From: Algoriphagus sp. PAP.12
GTDB taxonomy: Bacteria; Bacteroidota; Bacteroidia; Cytophagales; Cyclobacteriaceae
Assembly: GCF_026652115.1 (NCBI RefSeq)
Contig: NZ_JAPPSQ010000003.1
Span: 248,001 to 312,000 of the forward strand
DNA: 64,000 nucleotides
Direction: 5' to 3'
Within the stretch, counting starts at the first letter, position 1. Each line of letters starts with the position of its first letter. The translations under genes were made by a program, and so were the position numbers. Below the pieces are notes generated by a model. The model had not been told where the DNA came from. It did no database searches and worked only from the letters and a program-made list of their open reading frames with translations. This document shows, in pieces, positions 1 through 7,579 of the stretch.

Positions 1-1135
1 GTGCAATCACAGGAATCATCAATTCCTTGGCGATTTTCTTCAAGGCTCGAGAAATACTCGCAATTTCTTGTTCACGGTTTCCACCACCACTACTCTTAGA
101 GTCACCTGACATCAACTGCAAGTAGTCGATTACAATCATTTGGATATCGTGCTGGGCTTTTAGCTTTCTTGCTTTTGCTCTCAGTTCCAAAATGGACAAT
201 GCCGGTGTATCATCGATGAAAAGCGGTGCTTTGGAAAGCTTCGCGGTTTTATGCACCAATTGCGCCCATTCATGCTCAGCCAAAGAACCTTTTTTGATTT
301 TTTCAGAATCCAATTCAGCTTCCGATGAAATCAAACGATTCACCATCTGAACAGAGGACATTTCCAGGGAGAAGATCGCCACCGGTTTGTTGTGATCCAC
401 AGCGGCATTTCTCAAAACCGAAAGGACAAAGGCTGTTTTACCCATCGCAGGACGGGCAGCGATGATGACCAAATCTGCTTTTTGCCAGCCAGAAGTCACT
501 CTATCCAATGCCGTAAAGCCTGAAGGAACCCCAGTCAAACCATCTTTTTGATGCTTCTTGGATTCCAATTCTGCAAAGGCTTCACGCATAATGGATTTCA
601 TATCCGCATAATTCTTTCGGATGTTTTTCTCAGAAATCTCAAAAAGTGACTGTTCCATTTTATCCAAAAGCTCAAAGACATCTGTCGTATCTTCGAAAGC
701 ATCTTTTTGGATATCTGAAGCAATACTGATCAATTCTCTTTTGATAGCTTGCTCAGTAATGATCCTGGCGTGGTACTCGATATTTGCCGCAGACGCAACC
801 TTGGAAGTCAGTTCGGTCACATAAAATGCTCCACCAGCTACCTCCAACGTACCATTCCTTCTCAACTGTGCTGTTACAGTCAACAAGTCGATCGGTTGAG
901 ATTCGGTAAAAAGGTCCAAAATGGCCCTAAAAATCACTTGGTGAGCGTCTTTATAGAAAGATTCTACCTTCAGAATATCAATTACATTAGTCAATGCATC
1001 CTTTTCCAACATCAAGGCGCCCAATACCGCCTCCTCTAGATCTACCGCCTGTGGTGGTACTTTTCCCATGCTATTGGGTGCACTGTAATTCCCTTTTTTT
1101 CTATTGTTTCTCTGAAAGTCCGTCTTCTCACTCAT
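1..1135 (-). CDS. dnaB: Replicative DNA helicase DnaB (C-terminal part outside window)
   Basis: This is the hexameric helicase that unwinds DNA at the replication fork and interacts with primase. About 378 N-terminal codons are visible; the rest lies beyond the window edge, so this is not a truncated gene. The protein begins MSEKTDFQRN. The helical N-terminal domain follows (VDLEEAVLGALML at about 31-43), then a linker and the RecA-like core with Walker A ARPAMGKTAF at about 227-236 and Walker B VIDYLQLM near residue 340. The start is an ATG at 1133-1135, where the open frame and the family N-terminus agree. The family identity is secure. Confidence 0.95.
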   Translation of the reverse strand, partial: MSEKTDFQRNNRKKGNYSAPNSMGKVPPQAVDLEEAVLGALMLEKDALTNVIDILKVESFYKDAHQVIFRAILDLFTESQPIDLLTVTAQLRRNGTLEVAGGAFYVTELTSKVASAANIEYHARIITEQAIKRELISIASDIQKDAFEDTTDVFELLDKMEQSLFEISEKNIRKNYADMKSIMREAFAELESKKHQKDGLTGVPSGFTALDRVTSGWQKADLVIIAARPAMGKTAFVLSVLRNAAVDHNKPVAIFSLEMSSVQMVNRLISSEAELDSEKIKKGSLAEHEWAQLVHKTAKLSKAPLFIDDTPALSILELRAKARKLKAQHDIQMIVIDYLQLMSGDSKSSGGGNREQEIASISRALKKIAKELMIPVIA

Positions 1136-1267
1136 ACAACAAATGTATCCTCTTTAATTCAAGATTTTTAGACAAAATCCACTTAGTTTTTCACAGGGTT
1201 GTAAACAAAATTTTGGAAGTTATCCCCAAATCATATCAACAAAAATCAATCCGATTGATACTCAGGA

Positions 1268-1951
1268 TCATTTATAATAAACGCCATTTCGATATCCACG
1301 GAACATGGAGCAAAGCATCGCCCAGCTAAAGTGCCAGAGCATTTCCGAAAGTGGAATATTGGCGATTTTAAAACCTAAAATAGGTTCGTCTAACATTCCA
1401 TATTTGTCCCAGAAATCATGAAAAAGAATATTGAAATTGATGTAATAAATCAAAAAGGAAATAGCCAGCGTGGCAAAACCTGAAATCAATGAAAGACCGA
1501 TCAAATCAGGTCTTTGAACCCAGATATAGACAGAAAGTAAGAAGAAGGTCAGAAAGGTCACATAACCCGAATGAATCCCAAGACCGATGCTAAACAGGGT
1601 CAAACTTCCACAACCCAATAAAAACAGAACAAAGAAATTCCAGTTTTTGGCAGGCGTTTGCTTATCGTAATTAATCTCCTTTTTAGTAAAGGAAGAATGG
1701 ATATACCCTCCCACTCCAAACAAGGCAAAACCGATGATATAATCTTCGATCCCGACCATTCCTTCGCCAAATAGTGTCGGTGGTCTCCAATAATCACGGA
1801 AATACCAAACCTCAGCTATCACTCCCATAATCCCACCAACTGCACACACTTTGATCATTCCGCTCTTCCAAGGGTTTTTCCAATAAACAATCGCCCAGGC
1901 GACCATGTATAAAAGAGATAAGATTAGGTAGGCGTATTTGTCTGGCAGCAT
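1268..1951 (-). CDS. Multi-pass membrane protein, divergent lycopene-cyclase-domain-like
   Basis: This 227-residue integral membrane protein has about six or seven hydrophobic segments and almost no soluble part. Two internal stretches look like repeats of one another: FRDYWRPPTLFG followed by VGIEDYIIGF (about 51-75), and FWDKYGMLDEPILGF followed by IPLSEMLWHF (about 181-209). The aromatic stretch, small loop and acidic residue before a hydrophobic helix are the layout of the tandem lycopene cyclase domain (CrtYc/CrtYd type), in which PxE(E) motifs are conserved. Here the motif is degenerate (GIED and LSEM), so catalysis cannot be assumed. No carotenoid genes are adjacent. Membrane location is sure; the family assignment is tentative. 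Confidence 0.6.
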   Translation of the reverse strand: MLPDKYAYLILSLLYMVAWAIVYWKNPWKSGMIKVCAVGGIMGVIAEVWYFRDYWRPPTLFGEGMVGIEDYIIGFALFGVGGYIHSSFTKKEINYDKQTPAKNWNFFVLFLLGCGSLTLFSIGLGIHSGYVTFLTFFLLSVYIWVQRPDLIGLSLISGFATLAISFLIYYINFNILFHDFWDKYGMLDEPILGFKIANIPLSEMLWHFSWAMLCSMFRGYRNGVYYK

Positions 1952-2085
1952 TCTTGAAAAATTAAATTTGCATGCGAAAATACAGAAAATGACAAGGCCT
2001 CAAAAAATTGGGAAGCAAATCAGCTTTTTCCAGATTCGGCCGTTTATTATTTTTAAGTTTGAACCCAGATTACCAAACCAACACC

Positions 2086-3441
2086 ATGAAAAACTATCAT
2101 TTTATCGCTATCGGAGGTGCGGTCATGCACAATCTAGCTTTGGCTCAAGTCCAAAAAGGATACAAGGTCACAGGATCTGACGATGAAATCTACGAGCCTT
2201 CCAAAACCCGATTGGGAAAAGCAGGAATTCTCCCTGAAGCATTTGGCTGGTTTCCTGAAAAAATACACGAAGGATTGGACGGGATTATTTTGGGAATGCA
2301 TGCCCGAATTGACAATCCTGAATTGGTGAAAGCCAAAGAACTGGGGATTCCGGTTTATTCCTTCCCTGAATTCATCTACAATCAAAGCAAGAATAAAAAG
2401 AGAGTGGTTATTGCCGGTTCTCATGGAAAAACCTCCATTACCTCTATCATTCTTCATGTCCTGAAAGATCAAGGAGTGGATTTTGACTATTTGGTAGGTG
2501 CTCAAATCGAAGGATTTGATCTGATGGTTCGCCTTTCAGATGCACCTGTGATCATTATCGAAGGAGATGAATACCTAACCTCTCCCCTAGATAGACGTCC
2601 CAAATTTTTTCATTATCAACATGATATCGCTTTACTTTCAGGGATTGCCTGGGATCACTTCAATGTTTTCCCTGATTTTGATGAATACAAAAATCAATTC
2701 AGACAATTGATTGACATGACGCCTGAAGACGGAGAATTGATTTACTGTGAAGCGGACCCATTGGTCAAAGAAGAAGCAGAAAGCAGTGAAATGAAAGGGA
2801 AAAAGAATCCTTATCAGGCTCATCCTGCTGAAATTCGAAATGGAAAAACAGTTCTAATGACTTCTCAGGGAGAAATCCCCATTCATATTTTCGGAGAACA
2901 TAATCTCCAAAACCTTCTGGGAGCCAAAAAAGTATGCGAAGCTTTGGGATTGACTGAGGGTCAATTCTATGATTCAATCCAATCTTTCAAAGGAGCGGCC
3001 AAGAGAATGGAACTGATTAAAGCGAAGGAAGACAGAGCTTTATACCGGGATTTTGCCCACGCTCCTTCTAAATTGAAAGCCACTGCCAATGCAGTCAAAT
3101 CCCAGTTTCCAGATCGGCATTTAATAGCTGTTCAAGAGCTCCATACTTACTCTTCTTTGAACAAGGATTTCCTTCCCAATTACGAGGGAACCATGGATTC
3201 CCCCAATGAGGCGATTATCTACCTGAACCCACATGCAGCGGCTATGAAAAGATTGGAATTGATGGATGAAGAAACACTGAGAATTGGATTTAAAAGGAAG
3301 GATTTAAAGCTATTTACTGATAGTCAGGCTTTAAAATCGTACCTTTTGGAAAAAGATTATACTAACACGAATCTGCTGTTGATGAGCTCTGGAAACTATG
3401 ACAACATGGACCTGGAAGGCATCAAAGCAAAATTTGAATAA
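2086..3441 (+). CDS. mpl: UDP-N-acetylmuramate:tripeptide ligase Mpl (murein recycling)
   Basis: Mpl joins recovered L-Ala-gamma-D-Glu-meso-diaminopimelate directly to UDP-MurNAc, feeding recycled peptide back into cytoplasmic peptidoglycan synthesis. The 451-residue protein has the Mur ligase layout: a Rossmann-like N-domain (IAIGGAVMHNLALA at 7-20), the ATP-binding loop GSHGKTS at 111-117, and a C-terminal domain. The GGAVMHNLA signature and length separate Mpl from MurC. I chose the ATG at 2086 rather than the in-frame ATG at 2008 because it places the nucleotide-binding motif at the family position. The exonuclease gene starts 1 base after its stop, so the two are probably co-transcribed and translationally coupled. 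Confidence 0.92.
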   Translation: MKNYHFIAIGGAVMHNLALAQVQKGYKVTGSDDEIYEPSKTRLGKAGILPEAFGWFPEKIHEGLDGIILGMHARIDNPELVKAKELGIPVYSFPEFIYNQSKNKKRVVIAGSHGKTSITSIILHVLKDQGVDFDYLVGAQIEGFDLMVRLSDAPVIIIEGDEYLTSPLDRRPKFFHYQHDIALLSGIAWDHFNVFPDFDEYKNQFRQLIDMTPEDGELIYCEADPLVKEEAESSEMKGKKNPYQAHPAEIRNGKTVLMTSQGEIPIHIFGEHNLQNLLGAKKVCEALGLTEGQFYDSIQSFKGAAKRMELIKAKEDRALYRDFAHAPSKLKATANAVKSQFPDRHLIAVQELHTYSSLNKDFLPNYEGTMDSPNEAIIYLNPHAAAMKRLELMDEETLRIGFKRKDLKLFTDSQALKSYLLEKDYTNTNLLLMSSGNYDNMDLEGIKAKFE

Positions 3442-3442
3442 A

Positions 3443-4249
3443 ATGGATTTAAACTTAAAAAACGCAATTGCATTTTTCGATCTGGAAGCCACAGGAACCA
3501 ACGTAGGAACTGACAGAATCGTCGAGATTTCCATCGTCAAGGTTCATCCGGATGGCGGCCAGGATATCTATACCAAACGAGTAAACCCTGGCATTCCTAT
3601 TCCTTTGGAGTCCTCTCTAATCCACGGGATTTATGACAAGGACATAAAGAATGAACCTACTTTCAAAGACTTAGCGAAAGATATCCACCAATTTATCGGT
3701 GGAGCTGATTTGGCTGGTTTCAATGTCTTAAAGTATGATATTCCCTTGTTAGTTGAGGAGTTTTTAAGAGCTGGAATCGACTTTGATTTAGATAAAAGAA
3801 ACCTTTTGGATGCACAGAAGATCTTCCATTTGATGGAAAAAAGAAATCTGACTGCGGCCTACAAGTTCTATTGCGGTAAAAAGTTAGAAAACGCCCATAG
3901 TGCGGAAGCTGACACTTTGGCTACTTTGGATGTTTTCAGAGCCCAAGTTGAGCGATATATCGGAGAAGAAGCTGAAGACTTGCAGGGAAATAAATTGGGA
4001 GTTTTTGAAAATGACATGAAGAAAATCCATGATCTAGTCAATGAAAAAATGGTGGATTTGGCGGGTCGATTCATCTTCAACTCAGAGGGAGTTGAAATCT
4101 TTAATTTCGGCAAACACAAAGGCAAACCAATCGAGCAGGTTTTCAAAGAAGAACCAGGCTATTATGATTGGATGATGCGTGGTGACTTCCCATTGGACAC
4201 TAAAAGAAAGCTGACTCAAGTGAAGCTGAGGGGCTTTAATAATAGGTAG
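3443..4249 (+). CDS. 3'-5' exonuclease (DnaQ-like DEDDh) with C-terminal DUF3820-type domain
   Basis: This 268-residue protein is a DnaQ-family exonuclease. Exo I is FFDLEATG at 11-18 (metal ligands D13 and E15), Exo II contains the FNVLKYDIPLL stretch, and Exo III is the HSAEADTLATLDVF stretch with the DEDDh-type His and Asp. A C-terminal segment with FNFGKHKGKPIEQV and YYDWMMRGDFP matches the small DUF3820 fold often attached to exonucleases in Bacteroidota. The start is the ATG one base after the mpl stop. It could act in repair or RNA processing; a polymerase proofreading role is not indicated because polymerase III genes are not adjacent. A hairpin terminator follows at 4285-4318. Confidence 0.85.
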   Translation: MDLNLKNAIAFFDLEATGTNVGTDRIVEISIVKVHPDGGQDIYTKRVNPGIPIPLESSLIHGIYDKDIKNEPTFKDLAKDIHQFIGGADLAGFNVLKYDIPLLVEEFLRAGIDFDLDKRNLLDAQKIFHLMEKRNLTAAYKFYCGKKLENAHSAEADTLATLDVFRAQVERYIGEEAEDLQGNKLGVFENDMKKIHDLVNEKMVDLAGRFIFNSEGVEIFNFGKHKGKPIEQVFKEEPGYYDWMMRGDFPLDTKRKLTQVKLRGFNNR

Positions 4250-4280
4250 TCGTCTTGGAATTAATTGTTATTAAGTTATT

Positions 4281-4366
4281 ATGCAAAAAGCCGAAATCTT
4301 CTCAGACTTCGGCTTTTTGATTTTATAGGTTAATTCGATTATTGTGGATTGTAGTATTTCAATACT
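4281..4366. repeat. Left copy of 86-base direct repeat flanking the toxin-antitoxin pair
   Basis: This stretch matches 5330-5415 at a constant offset of 1049 bases with 5 mismatches in 86. It contains the rho-independent hairpin and, on the minus strand, an orphan copy of the last codons and stop of the M48 protease gene (LKYYNPQ-stop). Here those codons are not attached to any reading frame of the protease. The copy therefore looks like a duplicated gene end. Confidence 0.9.
4285..4318 (+). terminator. Intrinsic terminator after the exonuclease gene
   Basis: An 11-base stem (AAAAAGCCGAA paired with TTCGGCTTTTT) encloses a 12-base loop. The A and T runs on both sides make it usable on both strands. 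It ends the mpl-exonuclease unit and also lies downstream of the minus-strand toxin gene. Confidence 0.85.
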
Positions 4367-4482
4367 ATTAAGGCTAAAACCCTTCTATCTTATCTTTTTT
4401 CGCGGAATAGACGAAAGCAAGTCGCAAGACATTTAATTCACCTACGGTCAAAAGGAAATACGGAAAAGGTTTTCTAAAGTAG

Positions 4483-4902
4483 CTAACTGGTTAAACTTTT
4501 TAAGAATTCATCAGCAGTCATCACAGGCAAAAGTGACTGCTTAAAATCTTTTCCGTTTCTTGAAATGATTATGCTGCAATCAGATTCCGTTGCGCTAAAA
4601 TATTGAAGTGCATCTTCAAAATCCCTGATGGATGAGTTCAGTCCTTTTTCTATCGTTTGCTCATCAAGCGAGCATATTTCACATATTATCTTAAACTTTC
4701 TCAGTTTCTCTCTGGCAATTTGTGAATTTTCATATTTAGCCAAAAAATAGTTAACTGTAGCAAATGAAATAGGCGATACAACCATGGTCAGCTTTTCCTT
4801 TTCCGCTAGCGTTGCAATTTTCGCAATTGGATCATAAAACGGTTTTCTTTCTCCTAATAGGTCCAACATGATATTGGTATCTATAAAAATTCGTTTGCTC
4901 AT
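4483..4902 (-). CDS. PIN-domain toxin of a VapC-like toxin-antitoxin pair
   Basis: This 139-residue PIN-domain protein is probably a metal-dependent ribonuclease toxin. It starts with the PIN signature RIFIDTNIMLDLL (catalytic D8). Later acidic positions are visible in RDFEDALQY (D94, E96, D97) and SRNGKDF (D119). The usual mid-domain glutamate is not evident in SPISFATVNYF, so one acidic position may be shifted or replaced. Its start overlaps the stop of the upstream antitoxin gene by 4 bases (ATGA), the usual coupling in such pairs. The pair lies between the two copies of an 86-base repeat, which suggests arrival as a small mobile unit. Confidence 0.85.
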   Translation of the reverse strand: MSKRIFIDTNIMLDLLGERKPFYDPIAKIATLAEKEKLTMVVSPISFATVNYFLAKYENSQIAREKLRKFKIICEICSLDEQTIEKGLNSSIRDFEDALQYFSATESDCSIIISRNGKDFKQSLLPVMTADEFLKSLTS

Positions 4903-5147
4903 TTATACTTCTCTATTAAAAAATCTGAATATTCCTTTTTGTAATCTAAATCAGCGGGTATTTCAACACCTGTCGATATGCTTTTTACAAAAGGAGAAAT
5001 TTCCAAATCCGAATTTTCATTTTCGGAAGTCAATGATTGTAAGTAGGTCTCAATAATACGGGAAAGGCTCATTTTTTTATTGGAAGCATATTCCTTTGCT
5101 TTCTCAATAACGTCTTTATTTAGCTTTAAGGTCAATTTGGTATCCAT
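4899..5147 (-). CDS. DUF6364-type ribbon-helix-helix antitoxin
   Basis: This 82-residue protein opens with a short beta strand and helix pattern (TKLTLKLNKDVIEKAKEYA, then MSLSRIIETYL), which is the ribbon-helix-helix DNA-binding fold of DUF6364 antitoxins. The acidic C-terminal tail (DLDYKKEYSDFLIEKYK) is the likely toxin-binding part. It is the first gene of the pair and overlaps the PIN toxin gene by 4 bases. By analogy with such pairs it would neutralise the toxin and repress their common promoter, for which a candidate lies at 5168-5195. Confidence 0.85.
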   Translation of the reverse strand: MDTKLTLKLNKDVIEKAKEYASNKKMSLSRIIETYLQSLTSENENSDLEISPFVKSISTGVEIPADLDYKKEYSDFLIEKYK

Positions 5148-5167
5148 AGCAAAGATTATTATACGTA

Positions 5168-5195
5168 CAAATATAACAAATTGACCCGTATCAAA
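5168..5195 (-). promoter_or_regulatory. Candidate promoter of the toxin-antitoxin pair
   Basis: Read on the minus strand, TTTG (5195-5192), 16 bases and then TATATTTG (5175-5168) match the Bacteroidota -33 and -7 elements (TTTG and TAnnTTTG). The -7 box ends 20 bases before the antitoxin ATG, so the 5' untranslated region would be very short. A TACGTA palindrome lies between the box and the gene. Confidence 0.55.
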
Positions 5196-5329
5196 TTTTA
5201 CTTTTTCATAAAGTATTGAAATTGACCAGTTCTAGCCATTGCTCCAATGCACACACTAAATATCTTTAGCGGGCTAAAGCACCATACTCATTTATCATCT
5301 TAAACTGAAAAATTCAGATAAGGAAGTAA

Positions 5330-5415
5330 ATGTAAAAAGCCGAAATCTTCTCAGACTTCGGCTTTTCGCTTTTATAGGTTAACTCGATTATTGTGGATTG
5401 TAGTATTTCAATGCT
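5330..5415. repeat. Right copy of 86-base direct repeat (3' end of M48 protease gene)
   Basis: This is the right-hand partner of 4281-4366. It spans the terminator and the last 28 coding bases (including the stop) of the M48 protease gene, so it is presumably the original copy and the left one the duplicate. The two copies bracket about 960 bases that hold the toxin-antitoxin pair. Confidence 0.9.
5334..5367 (-). terminator. Intrinsic terminator of the M48 protease gene
   Basis: The stem AAAAGCCGAA paired with TTCGGCTTTT lies 20 bases beyond the protease stop codon and, read on the minus strand, is followed by a U-rich tract. It is nearly identical to the hairpin at 4285-4318 and belongs to the same repeat. 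Confidence 0.8.
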
Positions 5416-6179
5416 TTGTCCATGTTAGCATTCAATCTTTCGATTCTTCTATCTGGACCTGGGTGAGTTGAAAGGAATTCAGGTGGAGCTTCTCCCCCAG
5501 CTGAAGACATTCTCTCCCAGAAGGTAGGCGCCTCGCGAGGATCATATCCTGCCATCGCCATAAATATTAATCCCAATTCATCCGCTTCCAATTCGTGCTT
5601 TCTGGAGAAACTCAACATTCCCAACTGAGAACCCATACCCACAGATTGTAGAAAAATTTGCTGGGTCATGGAAGGATTTTGTCCCATTGCAGTAGATAAT
5701 ACACTTAGTCCCATATTAGCAATCAGGCCATTTGACATACGCTCTCTCGCATGAGAAGCAACCGCATGGGCAACCTCATGTCCCATAACCACAGCGATTC
5801 CCGTTTCATTCTGAGTTACCGGCATAATTCCCGTATAAAATGCTACCAAACCGCCCGGCATACACCATGCATTGACCTGATCAGACTCCAATAGGTTAAA
5901 CTCCCACTCAAATGTTTCCACCAATTCCTGGTAACCTTCTTGGATCAAAAAGGCCTCTACGGCAGCAGAAATGCGTTTTCCAACACGTACGACACTTTGA
6001 CCATCAGCAGTATTAGTCACGACTTTGTTCTCTTTCAACGCTTGAGCATATTGCTCCTCCACCAAAGGCATGATTTCCGCATTTTCCACCATAGCCAATT
6101 GATTTCTACCCGTCAAAGGAACTTTTGCACAGGAATAGACCACTAAACCTGTTAACAATAGGATGATGATTTTTTTCAT
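5388..6179 (-). CDS. M48-family zinc metalloprotease lipoprotein
   Basis: This 263-residue protein is an envelope M48 peptidase of the LoiP/BepA-like type, probably involved in turnover of damaged or misassembled envelope proteins. It has a lipoprotein signal (MKKIIILLLTGLVVYSC, acylated Cys17), the zinc motif HEVAH at 134-138 and a downstream HELEAD motif (195-200) carrying the third ligand. I used the ATG at 6179, because the longer in-frame reading adds a charged stretch before the signal peptide. Its last codons lie inside the 86-base repeat, and its own 3' end is intact. Confidence 0.9.
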   Translation of the reverse strand: MKKIIILLLTGLVVYSCAKVPLTGRNQLAMVENAEIMPLVEEQYAQALKENKVVTNTADGQSVVRVGKRISAAVEAFLIQEGYQELVETFEWEFNLLESDQVNAWCMPGGLVAFYTGIMPVTQNETGIAVVMGHEVAHAVASHARERMSNGLIANMGLSVLSTAMGQNPSMTQQIFLQSVGMGSQLGMLSFSRKHELEADELGLIFMAMAGYDPREAPTFWERMSSAGGEAPPEFLSTHPGPDRRIERLNANMDKALKYYNPQ

Positions 6180-6274
6180 GATTCTAATTTTTATTTTGCT
6201 TTTAAAAATCCAAAAAGGATACCACCTTGATGAGGCCAAGCAAAAATTCGTAATTTGATTGATATTATGATTCT

Positions 6275-6781
6275 ATGGAAACTAGTGTAATCTCCACAAA
6301 ATTGACGAAAGAAAGATTGGAATACCAGAAGAAAATGACAAATCCACTAATTTTTTGGTTTGCCATGCTTTTCAAACTTCCATCAGCTATTTTTTGGAGA
6401 TTGAAAATCAAAACTTTGGATCAAAATAAGTGTGAAGTTAGTATCCCCTATTTTTGGAGGAGCCAGAATCCTTTTCGTTCCATTTACTTCGCTGCCTTGG
6501 CAGGAGCCGGTGAATTAAGTACTGGAGCATTATGTCAAATGGCTTTGGCAGGGAAAGGAAAATTCAGCATGTTGGTAGTAGACTTTAAAGCAGAATTCCA
6601 CAAGAAAGCGGATCAAAAGATTATTCTTACTTGCGATCAGGGCGAAGAGCTATTTTCACTTATAGATTCCATGGAAGTCAATGATACGAATACGCTAACT
6701 ATGATATCCACTGGGAGAAACCCTTCTGGGGAAATGGTTGCCAGATTCTTTATCACCTGGTCTTTTAAAAGAAAATCCTAA
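6275..6781 (+). CDS. DUF4442 hot-dog-fold protein (putative thioesterase-like)
   Basis: This 168-residue cytoplasmic protein matches the DUF4442 family, a hot-dog fold related to acyl-CoA thioesterases. Typical stretches are IPYFWRSQNPFRSIYFAALA and the ELSTGAL helix that would line the acyl pocket. It is divergent from the M48 protease and converges on the next gene, overlapping its stop region by 4 bases. The substrate is unknown, and the sequence shows no classic catalytic signature that would fix the reaction. Confidence 0.75.
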   Translation: METSVISTKLTKERLEYQKKMTNPLIFWFAMLFKLPSAIFWRLKIKTLDQNKCEVSIPYFWRSQNPFRSIYFAALAGAGELSTGALCQMALAGKGKFSMLVVDFKAEFHKKADQKIILTCDQGEELFSLIDSMEVNDTNTLTMISTGRNPSGEMVARFFITWSFKRKS

Positions 6782-7512
6782 AAGGAGAATTCAGTTTCAA
6801 ATCGGAAAAATTCATCCAAACTCTTCTTGACTTTGGCTTCTGACCAATCTAAAAATTCGTGACTTTGGTGAAACTGATTGAATTTGATCACTAAATCATC
6901 CCATTCCTGAGAATCCAAATCGTACTTTTCCATCATTTCCTGCTGAACAGAATCTGATTCAATCACCTGATAATATCCTTCCCGTCTGGAATGCCAAATT
7001 TTCTTTTTCTCGTATTCCCGGGCTTGTTTAGCCTTTTTGGTGAAATAGGAAATCGGACCACTGATCACGACTCCTCCATTGGGATCATTTTCCCGAGTAC
7101 TGGCTAAAACCTCCCCTTTTCTTGAAGGTAAATCAGCCTCATTTTCATCTTTCAAGACCAATCGACCATCTTTCATTCTGTATGAATACAAATTGCCTTG
7201 AACCTCAAACGTTGGAAGAAAACGTGCCATATCCTGTAGTTGGATCATGAGAAATCTTTCACTTCCTAAAACTACTTTCTGCTCAATAAAGCCCGGAAAA
7301 CTTAATCTAAGTGTATCTCCTAATGAGGCTTGAATGGAAAAATAGCCTCGACCATTGGACTGAACGATTTCCTTACCGCCTAATACTTGGACCTCTACTC
7401 CTTCCAAATAGCCTTTATCACTGCTATCCAGGATATTTCCCGAATAGGTAGTTTGCCCATAAAGGCAAAACCCAAAGGTCATAAAAGCAAAGAGGAAGAT
7501 GATTTTTTTCAC
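6778..7512 (-). CDS. Exported protein with CarboxypepD-regulatory-like (peptidase-associated) domain
   Basis: This protein of about 244 residues has a signal peptide (MKKIIFLFAFMTFGFCLYGQ) and then a beta-sandwich stretch, TTYSGNILDSSDKGYLEGVE, typical of carboxypeptidase-regulatory-like domains found at the N-termini of TonB-dependent receptors. The C-terminal half is charged and helical, without a barrel, so this is a small stand-alone member. The start is ambiguous: a GTG at 7512 gives the MKKIIF signal peptide, while a TTG at 7518 adds two residues; I prefer the GTG. The function is unknown, but a periplasmic or outer-membrane location is likely. Confidence 0.75.
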   Translation of the reverse strand: MKKIIFLFAFMTFGFCLYGQTTYSGNILDSSDKGYLEGVEVQVLGGKEIVQSNGRGYFSIQASLGDTLRLSFPGFIEQKVVLGSERFLMIQLQDMARFLPTFEVQGNLYSYRMKDGRLVLKDENEADLPSRKGEVLASTRENDPNGGVVISGPISYFTKKAKQAREYEKKKIWHSRREGYYQVIESDSVQQEMMEKYDLDSQEWDDLVIKFNQFHQSHEFLDWSEAKVKKSLDEFFRFETEFSF

Positions 7513-7579
7513 GTTCAAAAATAGAGAATGCTCAGTTCTTGGAATTCTTTTTCAGGTTAAAAGACCTTAATCGAGAAAT

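Noticed and set aside
5264..5279. CTTTAGC-GG-GCTAAAG inverted repeat beside the right repeat copy
   Set aside because: It is a perfect 7-base stem but lacks a T-run and has no matching partner at the left end, so it is not supported as an element end.
7513..7518. TTG start for the carboxypeptidase-regulatory-like gene
   Set aside because: The GTG six bases later gives a normal MKKIIF signal peptide, so I preferred it; the two differ by only two residues.
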